Source: Acinetobacter nectaris CIP 110549
Lineage (GTDB): Bacteria > Pseudomonadota > Gammaproteobacteria > Pseudomonadales > Moraxellaceae
Assembly (NCBI RefSeq): GCF_000488215.1
Contig: NZ_KI530734.1
Coordinates: forward strand, 225,025 to 289,024
Reading direction: 5' to 3'
DNA: 64,000 bases
Positions within the stretch are counted from its first letter, which is position 1; each line of letters begins with the position of its first letter. The notes below the pieces were generated by a model. It worked only from the letters and a program-made list of their open reading frames with translations. It had not been told where the DNA came from and did no database searches. The position numbers were made by a program, and so were the translations under genes. Shown here piece after piece: positions 30,718-39,852 of the stretch.

Positions 30718-31792
30718 AAAGCTTTAGCCATTTTTCTACAATTTTATCTAAATCAAAGTTTTTAATTACATGTTCATAAGCAAGATCATTATTTTGAATC
30801 TTTTCACTATCGCTTAAAGATAATGCTTCACTCATTGCTTGTGCCAATAGGTCACTTTTTTTAGGAGGAACTAGTTTTCCAAAACCCGACATGACTTCCT
30901 TTACTCCACCCGCATCTGTTGCCACTACATAAGTTTTTGCAGCCATTGCTTCCGCCACGACTAAACCAAACCCTTCATAAGCAGATGACAATACAAATAA
31001 GTCTGCCATAGACATTAATCGGGCTACGTCATTTCTACGCCCTAAAAGTATTATATTATTTTGTAAACCTAATTCATTTATAAGCTGTTGAATATTATTT
31101 TTTTGATCACCATCACCAACAATGAGTAACTTATAATTACAGCATTTTTCTTTCTGCTGAAGAATATTAAATGCACTTATTAAATTAGGATAGTCTTTTT
31201 GTTCATGTAATCGACCAACTGCTAACAAAACTTTAGTATTTAAATCTAAGCCTAACTCTTTTTTTACTTCTAAACCATCACATTTGTTTTGGAATTTATT
31301 TAAATTTATTCCGTTATATACCGTAATAGCACTATCTTTAAAAGCCTTCTTATCTTTAAAAGCTTGAGTCGCTTCCTCACTAACATTGGTATTAACGTTT
31401 GCATAATTATTCGTCAGACGGTATGCAAACATACGTAGAGTACCGCCTTCATTTGCATTATGTGCTGTACAAATAAGATAGTGTTGAGGTAAAAATAACT
31501 TTTGAACTCTTGCAAAAATGTTTGCATGAACCATATGTGCGTGTACGACATCTGGTTTAAATTCTTTAATAATACTTTGATATTTTTTTGATGCTTTAGG
31601 TATAGAAAATAGTTTATTGAGATTTAATGGAATTAGCTCAATTTCATCAAATTGAGGCCTAATCACTGCTTCACCTTTTAAATAAACTATTTTTACATCA
31701 TTCCCCAAAATATGCATTTTTTCTGCAAGTTCTATTACAACCTTTTCAGCACCACCAAGAGTTAAGCCTGTAATTACATATAGGATTTTCAT
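30704..31792 (-). CDS. Glycosyltransferase family 4
   Basis: GT-B retaining transferase of 362 residues. Visible features are the N-terminal GLTLGGAEKVVIELA loop, AVGRLHEQKDYPNLISAF at the start of the donor domain, and SSAYEGFGLVVAEAMAAKT containing the EX7E motif. It starts directly after the wzy stop. Donor and linkage unknown. Confidence 0.88.
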   Translation of the reverse strand: MKILYVITGLTLGGAEKVVIELAEKMHILGNDVKIVYLKGEAVIRPQFDEIELIPLNLNKLFSIPKASKKYQSIIKEFKPDVVHAHMVHANIFARVQKLFLPQHYLICTAHNANEGGTLRMFAYRLTNNYANVNTNVSEEATQAFKDKKAFKDSAITVYNGINLNKFQNKCDGLEVKKELGLDLNTKVLLAVGRLHEQKDYPNLISAFNILQQKEKCCNYKLLIVGDGDQKNNIQQLINELGLQNNIILLGRRNDVARLMSMADLFVLSSAYEGFGLVVAEAMAAKTYVVATDAGGVKEVMSGFGKLVPPKKSDLLAQAMSEALSLSDSEKIQNNDLAYEHVIKNFDLDKIVEKWLKLYAKK

Positions 31793-33154
31793 TTACTTTT
31801 TCCTTTTAAACACTAACCGATAAGAATAGTAAATAACGAATATATATACTAGCAGAGGAAATGCTGTGGCTAAGTAAGATCTTGGAAGATATATAATATA
31901 CATAAAGGTACCAATAGTCATTATACCTACTAGTAGACTTCTCTTTAAATTAAATTGAAGCCAATTAATAAAAATACTAAAAAGCACTATATATAGTATA
32001 TAAAAAGCTAGTATACCTGATGAATATATATATATATCAGAAAAAAAAGCCCAACCCAATCCATAACCTAACTGGAATAGGCCTGGATTAGAGTAGTAGT
32101 TTAAATGCGTAACAAACGTTTTATCATAAAATGGAATATTATGATAAAATGTATTATATATAAAGGTTGACCCTGGTATAAAATTTTGAAAATACTGATG
32201 AATAGGGTAATCATTATAATATGTAGACTCATTAAAAACCATAAGAGTCACTCCCTGATCATATATAAACTTCCCCATTCTCTGGTAAATATTTAAAGCA
32301 TTCTCATCATTCTCTCTAAAAGTTATATAATAAAAAATAGTATTTAAGAACAAAAAAATCAAAGAAAAATAAATTATAACTTTAGCTATATTAACCTTCT
32401 TGAATCCAAAATCATTATAATACCAAATCAAAAATAGTAAATAGCAAATAAAAGCTCCTCTAGTTCCCATAACTAGTACTGATATAGTATTCAAACCTAA
32501 AAACAGAAGAAATATATTAGTTATTCTTTTATTGTCTTGTAAACAAAATAAAGAAATTAAAAAAGCTGATGTCAAGGTTATTATTGTTCCTGATTGAAAA
32601 GTATAATCAGAAGATTGTGATTGCGCTAGCTGATCTAAATATCCATATTTAATAGTATTTTGAACTTGAAAAAATAAACTAATTACTGTGTACAAGATAT
32701 ATATAAACAATATAATATATAAGCTTCTTTTACTCAAATTAATTTTATAACAAAATTCTTTTTCTCTATTAAATATTAATCTAGATATATACAAACCTAT
32801 TTCTAATGATATTAGACCTGCATAGCTATAATACATTAATTTTGTTTTTTCAAAATCATTTAAACTTCTGTATACAAAAAAGTCTAATTGAAATATAGGA
32901 TTTTTATCATACCCTAAAATTACACCGAAAAATCTACCAAAAATAAAAACCAATATAGATATATAAAACAAAGAATAAAAATCAATAGAATTTATGCCAT
33001 TAGCATACCGTAAAGAGTAAACCAATATAAGATACAAAATCAAAGAAACAGACCACATATAGTCTGTTAAAAAAAATGACACCCCCAATACATAAGATAT
33101 AGCTAAAATAAACAATAATATACTAAATAAAGTTAATGAAATTATATTATTCAT
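31793..33154 (-). CDS. wzy: Polysaccharide repeat-unit polymerase (Wzy)
   Basis: Very hydrophobic 453-residue protein with about ten to twelve membrane segments and a larger external loop around residues 265-350, as in Wzy polymerases that join lipid-linked repeats in the periplasm. Wzy sequences are too divergent to recognise by motif, so the call rests on topology and on lying between glycosyltransferases with wzx upstream. It is among the most A/T-rich genes in the window. An (AT)7 run and an A8 tract lie at 32024-32048. Confidence 0.82.
   Translation of the reverse strand: MNNIISLTLFSILLFILAISYVLGVSFFLTDYMWSVSLILYLILVYSLRYANGINSIDFYSLFYISILVFIFGRFFGVILGYDKNPIFQLDFFVYRSLNDFEKTKLMYYSYAGLISLEIGLYISRLIFNREKEFCYKINLSKRSLYIILFIYILYTVISLFFQVQNTIKYGYLDQLAQSQSSDYTFQSGTIITLTSAFLISLFCLQDNKRITNIFLLFLGLNTISVLVMGTRGAFICYLLFLIWYYNDFGFKKVNIAKVIIYFSLIFLFLNTIFYYITFRENDENALNIYQRMGKFIYDQGVTLMVFNESTYYNDYPIHQYFQNFIPGSTFIYNTFYHNIPFYDKTFVTHLNYYSNPGLFQLGYGLGWAFFSDIYIYSSGILAFYILYIVLFSIFINWLQFNLKRSLLVGIMTIGTFMYIIYLPRSYLATAFPLLVYIFVIYYSYRLVFKRKK
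32024..32048. repeat. (AT)7 dinucleotide run plus A8 tract inside wzy
   Basis: Fourteen bases of alternating AT (32024-32037) are separated by CAG from eight A (32041-32048). On the coding strand this is T8 followed by (AT)7, encoding part of FFSDIYIYSS. Either tract could change the reading frame by slippage. Confidence 0.8.
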
Positions 33155-34218
33155 ATAATTTCATTCCATTTTATAAAAATATTTAATATTGAATATTTAC
33201 TGGAACTTTCACTTGCTCTAGAAGAAAAGTCAATGTAATTATCATTATTTAATAATATAGCTCTATTAATTTTAATTTGAAATTCTTCTATATCTTTACA
33301 AATAAAGCCATTAACTCCATTTTCAATTAAATCACTAGGTCCACAATCACAATCAATTGAAATGATTGGTAAGCCATATGCTTGAGCCTCTAATAAGACC
33401 ATTGGCAAGCCTTCAAAACGCGAACTCATACAAAAGAATGAAGCTTCTTTATAATACTTTTCTATATCTTTGGTAGCTGGTATAAACTCAACCCTATGAA
33501 CAATATTTAGATCTATAGCTTGCTGTTTTAACTTTTGCTCATCCTCCCCACTACCAACAATTTTAAGGCACCATTCTTTATCAGTTTTACATACATTGGA
33601 CCATGCATCTAATAATAGATCGAATCCTTTTTGATAAGTCAATCTACCTACAGCTAAAAGTACTTTGTTATTTAAGTTTGGTCTATGATTTATTATTTGA
33701 GTGGGAGCTGGATTAGGAATAGCAATAATATCTGCTTTAATCTTCGATATTCCTTTTTCCCAAAGCTGTTTATCTTTATTTGTTAGTGTCACTATAGTAG
33801 TGCAATACTGTGCGGCAAGTTTTCGGCCAATACTTCTCATTTTGACGCCTAGATCAACATTAAAGTTGAAATGCTCCCAACAGATATGTTTGATTTTTAA
33901 AAAGCTAAGTGCAGGAACCGAAAATACGCATAAAATACTATCAACAATAATAAGACTTTCTAAATTTTTTTCTTTTACTAGAGATCTTAACTGAGAAATA
34001 CAACCTAGAAAATTCTTTTTAAAAGATATTTTTTGTTGATATAACGAGCATACCTTAATAGATTGATCTAAATCAAAAAATGGCTTATCACCACCATATA
34101 AACTAATTATAGTGACATCAAATCCATTTTTTGCAAACTGATTTGCAATTAGTGAAGTTACTCTTTCCGTGCCACCTGAATGGTTGAGATTACTAATAAA
34201 AAAGCCTATTTTTTTCAC
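33151..34218 (-). CDS. Glycosyltransferase family 4
   Basis: 355-residue GT-B transferase starting at GTG 34218 (MKKIGFFISNLNHSGGTERV). It shows the GT4 donor domain AVGRLTYQKGFDLLLDAW and SSRFEGLPMVLLEAQAYGLP with the EX7E pair. This resembles the GalNAc/GlcNAc transferase group found in many capsule loci, but the donor is not determinable. It overlaps wzy by 4 bases and its upstream GT2 by 4 bases. Confidence 0.88.
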   Translation of the reverse strand: MKKIGFFISNLNHSGGTERVTSLIANQFAKNGFDVTIISLYGGDKPFFDLDQSIKVCSLYQQKISFKKNFLGCISQLRSLVKEKNLESLIIVDSILCVFSVPALSFLKIKHICWEHFNFNVDLGVKMRSIGRKLAAQYCTTIVTLTNKDKQLWEKGISKIKADIIAIPNPAPTQIINHRPNLNNKVLLAVGRLTYQKGFDLLLDAWSNVCKTDKEWCLKIVGSGEDEQKLKQQAIDLNIVHRVEFIPATKDIEKYYKEASFFCMSSRFEGLPMVLLEAQAYGLPIISIDCDCGPSDLIENGVNGFICKDIEEFQIKINRAILLNNDNYIDFSSRASESSSKYSILNIFIKWNEII

Positions 34219-35183
34219 TTCTTGATTCCTATTTTTTTTAGTTTATTGACGAACACTAAAAAAGGAATACCAAAAATATAAAATAATTTGTTTCCTCTAT
34301 TTGTAATCATACTTGGGGTAAAACCATCTGCTGATAACAAATGTTTTTTTAGTACTGTCCAACGTTGCTTTGCTTTTAGTCTACCTTCAGACTTCAAACT
34401 ATCATCAATATAAGATTGGGATAATGAAATAACTGAAGCCGTTAATACAGAATCTATATTCAACTTTGAAACCATCTTATAAACGCTATCACCTAAATCT
34501 GTTAAATTTTTCTCTGACTTAGTTGCTGTAATGCCTAATGGGTTAAAACGATATTTAATTAGAATGTCATTAAGAATAAAGATTTTTTTTGCACTTAAAA
34601 AGATATAAGGAATTGTATATGCATCCTCAAAATTTTTACCTTCTGGGAAAAAATTTTCATTAACAAATAATTTTCTATTGTAAACTCTTAACCATGCAAA
34701 CCAAGCAGATTGATTACATAAAGATTGCCATATCTCATCTTTGGTATATAAACCATCAACTGCTAGAGATGATAAAAAAGGAGTGACGTTTCCTTGATCA
34801 TCAAACCTCTCAGCTCTAAATTCTAGTATTTCTGGTTCTATATTATCTAAGATAGGAATAATCTTCGAAAAGAAATTAGCATTAAGGATATCGTCAGAAT
34901 CTAAAAATGCTAGATACTTTCCTTGCGCATGCTTTATGCCTGTATTTCTAGCACCACTCAACCCTTTATTTTCCTGTTGAATAATACGAGTATTTTTTTT
35001 ATGTACTAGACTTAAGCTATCAATATAAGACTGAGCGATTGAAATAGAAGTATCAGGACTCCCATCATCTACAAGAATTACTTCTATATTTTCATTACAG
35101 CTCTGATTAAAAACAGAATGTAAGCAACTCTCTATATATTTTTCTACTTTATATATAGGAATAATTAAGGATATAATATACAT
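34215..35183 (-). CDS. Glycosyltransferase family 2 (paralogue 1)
   Basis: GT-A inverting transferase of 322 residues: SLIIPIYKVEKYIESCLHS at the N-terminus, VDDGSPD, and AFLDSDDIL carrying the DXD metal site (about residues 94-96). The C-terminal half contains WFAWLRVYNRKLF and NFEDAYTIPYIF. It shares this whole layout with the next gene upstream, suggesting an old tandem duplication. Two 8-base homopolymer runs (34583-34590, 34993-35000) lie inside. Confidence 0.88.
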   Translation of the reverse strand: MYIISLIIPIYKVEKYIESCLHSVFNQSCNENIEVILVDDGSPDTSISIAQSYIDSLSLVHKKNTRIIQQENKGLSGARNTGIKHAQGKYLAFLDSDDILNANFFSKIIPILDNIEPEILEFRAERFDDQGNVTPFLSSLAVDGLYTKDEIWQSLCNQSAWFAWLRVYNRKLFVNENFFPEGKNFEDAYTIPYIFLSAKKIFILNDILIKYRFNPLGITATKSEKNLTDLGDSVYKMVSKLNIDSVLTASVISLSQSYIDDSLKSEGRLKAKQRWTVLKKHLLSADGFTPSMITNRGNKLFYIFGIPFLVFVNKLKKIGIKK

Positions 35184-36136
35184 TAAAAAGTACCTAGCAA
35201 TCTTTTAAACTTTAAAAACAAAACAAAAAATATAGGAAACCTAGTAACTAGCATCTCTTTTTTACTTTTCACATTAATAAAAGAACAATATTCTTTTTTA
35301 AACCCTATCATTCTATAAAAAATATACTTAAAATTAAATTTTGATATGTCATATAAATAAGACCAAAAGTACTGCAAATATATACTATATAATAGATCAT
35401 TATTAGAATCCTTATACTCTTTCATACCACAGCATAATGATTCTAATATTTTTTCCTGCTTATCCTTATTATTTAATGAACTATTTCCTCTAATTCTATA
35501 TAAGACCAAACTACTATTTATCTCTGTAATCTTATTCACTCTTGAAACATATATTTTAGGAAACAAGTATTTATCTTCAAGCAATAAATTAATCGGGAAC
35601 TGAAAATCTGAAATAATATCTCTTTTAAAAACCCTTAACCAAGGATACCAAATATCTTGTTCAAACATTGCCAATAGATATTTTTTTTCCGCTATAAATG
35701 ATTGATCTTTGTCAACATAATTAATATCACCTAAAATAATAGTACCACTCTCATTTATCTTTTTTGCATTATAATGAAAAACATCTGTATCATTATTTAA
35801 ATTAATACTATGCAACAATAAAGAAATAAAATTCTCAGCTACTATATCATCAGGGTCAACAAACCCTATATACCTACCTTTAGCCTCTTTAATCCCATAG
35901 TTTCTAGCTGAACTTTGACCACTATTAGCTTGGCTTAAGATAGTGAAATTTGCTTGTAAATTTGGACAAATTATTTCTTTAATCAAATTTAAAAGTATAT
36001 GAATTGAATTATCTTCTGTTCCATCATTTATAATAATTATCTCAACATCTTCATGCATTTGATAGGCTATACTATAAAAAAAATCTGATATATATTCTTC
36101 AACGTTATATACAGGAACAATTAAGCTTAAAATCAT
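35183..36136 (-). CDS. Glycosyltransferase family 2 (paralogue 2)
   Basis: 317-residue GT-A transferase: SLIVPVYNVEEYISDFFYS, NDGTEDNS, and GFVDPDDIV as the DXD site. The second half WYPWLRVFKRDII / LLEDKYLFPKIY parallels that of its neighbour. It overlaps that neighbour by one base. Donor sugar unknown. Confidence 0.88.
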   Translation of the reverse strand: MILSLIVPVYNVEEYISDFFYSIAYQMHEDVEIIIINDGTEDNSIHILLNLIKEIICPNLQANFTILSQANSGQSSARNYGIKEAKGRYIGFVDPDDIVAENFISLLLHSINLNNDTDVFHYNAKKINESGTIILGDINYVDKDQSFIAEKKYLLAMFEQDIWYPWLRVFKRDIISDFQFPINLLLEDKYLFPKIYVSRVNKITEINSSLVLYRIRGNSSLNNKDKQEKILESLCCGMKEYKDSNNDLLYSIYLQYFWSYLYDISKFNFKYIFYRMIGFKKEYCSFINVKSKKEMLVTRFPIFFVLFLKFKRLLGTF

Positions 36137-36158
36137 ATACTAGACTTCAAAAAATAGG

Positions 36159-37094
36159 TTATTGGTTTAAAAGTTCATAAAAAATTGAATTTTTACGTAC
36201 TAAATTTAGATTTATCAAGTGATCTAAGTAAACTCTATCATAATTAGTTAGCTTTATAAGAGGTGGCATATCTGAAGGCTTATTTAGCTGAGTTAATAAT
36301 GTTGTCATTTTTATACTATCCCACTCAAAATACTCTTGATATAAAAATGCTGTACTTTCACATTTTCTTAAATAAAAATTATTATTTTTTATATTTCTCA
36401 TAGCTATCTGCTCTGCCAAATATACAAGCAAATACTCAGGAGTTGTAATCTCTTGTTTTATAATATTAAAATCAGATCTGCTTGCTATCATTAAAAAGTA
36501 TTGCTCTGATCCCATATCTTTTAATGGTGACAATATATCTAACCATTCTTTAATAAACCTATTTTTAGGAGGGGCACATAAGAACCAGCTTTCAATAACT
36601 GGGAATTCATAATCTATTGTAGATACTTCTCTATAATATCCTATGCAGTCATACTTATTCTTTTCAATTAGTGAGTTTAGCCAAGATAAGTCTTCATAAA
36701 AAATAGTTGTACAATCTACCCAAATACCACCATAATTATAAAGTAGTTCTAAACGAATAATATCAGACTTATTTGCTAAATTAAGATCAGATGCAGAAAA
36801 TTTTAAATTTGGCAAATATTCTGAAAGTGTACCTGCACTTAGAATCTTAATGTTATATTCAGGGTTTAATTTTTTAAATTTCTGAATTATCTTTTGAATA
36901 TAAACAGGAATATTACCATGGTCCCAATACATCCAAACTACTTTAGGAACATTTTTATTCATTCGTAAGCTATCTTTACAAATATCTAAAAAGCATAAAC
37001 CATCTTCAGCATTAAATATAGGAGTATCTATATTCTTATCATATGTAAGATAATACTTTAAAGCTGATATACTCCTCCTAATCTTTTTTAACAC
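36159..37094 (-). CDS. Capsular polysaccharide synthesis glycosyltransferase (Caps_synth/GT32-like)
   Basis: About 311 residues. Family features are VPKVVWMYWDHGNIPVYI near the N-terminus and ANKSDIIRLELLYNYGGIWVDCT, where the usual DXD reads D-C-T. I prefer the GTG at 37094, which has GGAG six bases upstream; a TTG at 37106 is also open. With the GTG start the gene overlaps the 3' end of wzx by 17 bases, implying coupled translation. Donor unknown. Confidence 0.85.
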   Translation of the reverse strand: MLKKIRRSISALKYYLTYDKNIDTPIFNAEDGLCFLDICKDSLRMNKNVPKVVWMYWDHGNIPVYIQKIIQKFKKLNPEYNIKILSAGTLSEYLPNLKFSASDLNLANKSDIIRLELLYNYGGIWVDCTTIFYEDLSWLNSLIEKNKYDCIGYYREVSTIDYEFPVIESWFLCAPPKNRFIKEWLDILSPLKDMGSEQYFLMIASRSDFNIIKQEITTPEYLLVYLAEQIAMRNIKNNNFYLRKCESTAFLYQEYFEWDSIKMTTLLTQLNKPSDMPPLIKLTNYDRVYLDHLINLNLVRKNSIFYELLNQ

Positions 37095-38367
37095 GCTTAG
37101 CTCCAAAAATATGTTTCTGTGCTTTTAGTATATCTGCACTATTAAAAAAATAATTAAGAATTGTTAATGAAATAAATTCAATAATAAGTACATTATATGA
37201 CGCACCCCAAATACCCCAGAAAGATACTAAATACCACCCTAGAATCAGTCCAAAAACAACAATAACAATAGTCTTATACATGAGGTATTTAAAACCATTA
37301 TATAAAAACATATATCTTGCATAGACTTGACCTAAATTTGAAAGTAAGGTCGCAATTATTAAAATGGGAGTGATTTTATATGCAAGTATATATTTATCTC
37401 CATATAAAAATTGTATTAAATAATTACCAAATATTAGAAATATTATTAAATATATAAAACCCAAGAAAATCATTACTCGAGAAACTAAAGCTGTAGTTTC
37501 TGATGCAGAATAAGTTGAATCTGATTGATATAACTTTGGTGTAAAGGATGTTAGTACAGCTATATTAACAAAACTCCAAGAACTACCTAAGGTAAAGGCA
37601 ACAGCATAAACACCAAGATCAGATTTTGTACTTAGTGTCCCTAGCATCACTTGAGTCATATTCGTATAAATTGCAATTGATATTGCAGAAACAACTATAG
37701 TTAAACCTGAAAAGAAGATATATTTAGTATATCTCCATTTATTTATTTTTATATTAGTATTTTCAACTATAACATTTTTATTAAAAATTTTTCTTTTGAT
37801 AAGAAATGGAATTAAAGCTACTAATATAATAGGGATAGCTAGATAAACTGGGTCTAATTTATAAAATGCTATAATAAATCTAACAATTAAACTTATAACT
37901 AAACCTACAATATTTGCAAAAACATTATATATTGCTTTTAGCGTTGCATCATTATAGATTGTATAAATATCTTGAACAGCTATAAAAGTCGCTAATCCTA
38001 CAGCAATTGCAAATATAACACTTAAATTGTCATGCCCATACATTATAAAAACAATAGGTATACAACCAAAGATAAATAGTATAGCTCTCAACACCGTAAT
38101 AGCAGATAGAAGCTTGACTCCAGAATCATGCCTTTGAGCTATCCGCTTTGAACAAATAACGTCCGTTCCCCAAATAGCTATGCTTTGTACCAATGCAAAT
38201 AATGTCGTTGCAAAGCTTAATTTACCAAAACTCTCAGGACCGATGTACTTTGCTACAAAGGATGTAACAAAAATTAATCCAAAAATTGAGATAACCTTTT
38301 CTAATATCATCCATATAGAATTTTTAATTCTAGGATTATTTAATATTTTGGTAATTAGCACTTTCAT
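37078..38367 (-). CDS. wzx: Repeat-unit flippase Wzx
   Basis: 429-residue MOP-superfamily protein with about twelve membrane segments. Typical stretches are NSIWMILEKVISIFGLIFVTSFVAKYIGPESFGKL (only the start is diagnostic: positions 16-50), with FGKLSFATTLF following. It moves undecaprenyl-linked repeats across the inner membrane for Wzy. It lies between wzi and the first glycosyltransferase. Confidence 0.92.
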   Translation of the reverse strand: MKVLITKILNNPRIKNSIWMILEKVISIFGLIFVTSFVAKYIGPESFGKLSFATTLFALVQSIAIWGTDVICSKRIAQRHDSGVKLLSAITVLRAILFIFGCIPIVFIMYGHDNLSVIFAIAVGLATFIAVQDIYTIYNDATLKAIYNVFANIVGLVISLIVRFIIAFYKLDPVYLAIPIILVALIPFLIKRKIFNKNVIVENTNIKINKWRYTKYIFFSGLTIVVSAISIAIYTNMTQVMLGTLSTKSDLGVYAVAFTLGSSWSFVNIAVLTSFTPKLYQSDSTYSASETTALVSRVMIFLGFIYLIIFLIFGNYLIQFLYGDKYILAYKITPILIIATLLSNLGQVYARYMFLYNGFKYLMYKTIVIVVFGLILGWYLVSFWGIWGASYNVLIIEFISLTILNYFFNSADILKAQKHIFGAKRVKKD

Positions 38368-38388
38368 TGATAAAGGGACTTACAGTTT

Positions 38389-39837
38389 TTAAAAATTAAT
38401 AGGGAGCTTTAAGGCTAAGGAAATACCACTATCTCCATTATAAACATGTGAATGCCCTAGCCAGCCTTTGAATTCAAGATGATAATTGGGTTTAAACTGA
38501 TGATCCCAAGTCAAAGCTAAAGCACGAATAGTATCTTTATTTGGATATGCATTATTTATTTTGTCACTCCAAGGGTTTACTTCAGCATAAAGTAGTTTTC
38601 CATCAAGTCTATTCATAGCATCTAACTGAAGATTTCCACCTAAAGAATACATCTCACCATCACCACCAATACCATGCCCTACAGGGAACCCATACTGATA
38701 ATAACCTGCTGTATATTGATGATGCGTATAAGAATATCCCTTTACAACGCCATCAGTCTTGGTATTCGCCCACTCTACATAAAATTGATATGGTTTATCA
38801 TAAATACTTGATGAATAATCAATACCTGCCAAATAAAGATTTTTTGCCGGTAACTTTCCTGACTCATCTTCACCGATCATTTGACCATATACACCGACTG
38901 GAATATTCAAAAGTGGCTTTAAGTTTAATCGTGCATCAAATCCTGCAAGTTGATTTGATGCATTTTCAGCATTTGCATCACAATTGGCATCTTGGCAACT
39001 ATTATCATTACCAATCATTGCATTCCAATATGCTTTAAAACTATCTGGTTGCCCTCTACCACCTATTTGTAACACACGTGATGCACCAAGCTCTAATGAC
39101 TGGAAAGGCTGTACCGTCACACGCATACCTAATAGCTTAGTATCGGGAATAGCAGTATAATGCTGAAACTGCCCTGCAAACACCTGATATTGCCAAGGGC
39201 CTATCCATGATAACCATTTATTTTCGAATGCCTTTTGCTCTGCTCTTTGCACTGTAAACCCAGGCATTGGACGTGTCGCATCACCACGAATTAAACTCCC
39301 ATCATGACCAGGCCCCCACCACACAGGTGTATTACCAAAACTCAGCCATTGATTCCATACTTTTCCAGCAATATACGAGCCATTCATATTAAAAGGGCTA
39401 TTAGTACGAACTCTTTGATTGGCTTCTAAGTTTAACTGTAAGTGAGCATCCCAATTATCGGAACTTTGCTGTAATGTTAATCCTGCTTTAGATTGAGCAG
39501 TATTTGAGTCACCAAAACTACTTGGCAATTTATTTTGTGTTGTTGATGTACCTATAGTTGCAGAAATAGGAGCGGTGCCTTCACTTATTTTTTGCTGTAC
39601 AGCATCAATTACTTTTTGCTGTGTATTATCAACAACTTTTGCATTTTTTAGAGCTTGTATAATTTCATCTTTACTTAAAGGCCATGTAGATGTACTCACC
39701 TGAATTACGCCCTGCTGATTCAACCAATTAAGATCTGAACGCAGGTTATTATCATTCATTAAAAATGCTTGCGCATGAATCGTTGATGACAAAAAGTTTA
39801 TTGCAGATATTAAAATAATCTTATGATGTAATCTCAT
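38389..39837 (-). CDS. wzi: Capsule assembly protein, Wzi family
   Basis: Outer-membrane beta-barrel lectin that helps hold capsular polysaccharide at the surface in E. coli K30 and Klebsiella. The 482 residues have a signal peptide (about 1-23, ending IHA), an alpha region (30-75) and a Wzi/Caps_assemb barrel. Motifs include WLSFGNTPVWWGPGHDGSLI and RAEQKAFENKWLSWIGPWQ. The last residues (LALKLPINF) end in Phe, as in barrel proteins. It sits between wzc and wzx. Confidence 0.9.
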   Translation of the reverse strand: MRLHHKIILISAINFLSSTIHAQAFLMNDNNLRSDLNWLNQQGVIQVSTSTWPLSKDEIIQALKNAKVVDNTQQKVIDAVQQKISEGTAPISATIGTSTTQNKLPSSFGDSNTAQSKAGLTLQQSSDNWDAHLQLNLEANQRVRTNSPFNMNGSYIAGKVWNQWLSFGNTPVWWGPGHDGSLIRGDATRPMPGFTVQRAEQKAFENKWLSWIGPWQYQVFAGQFQHYTAIPDTKLLGMRVTVQPFQSLELGASRVLQIGGRGQPDSFKAYWNAMIGNDNSCQDANCDANAENASNQLAGFDARLNLKPLLNIPVGVYGQMIGEDESGKLPAKNLYLAGIDYSSSIYDKPYQFYVEWANTKTDGVVKGYSYTHHQYTAGYYQYGFPVGHGIGGDGEMYSLGGNLQLDAMNRLDGKLLYAEVNPWSDKINNAYPNKDTIRALALTWDHQFKPNYHLEFKGWLGHSHVYNGDSGISLALKLPINF

Positions 39838-39852
39838 AGCCTGAATACCTCT

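Noticed and set aside
37078..37106. Frameshift joining wzx and the next glycosyltransferase
   Set aside because: The overlap is explained by a GTG start at 37094 with its own ribosome site inside the end of wzx; both proteins are complete.
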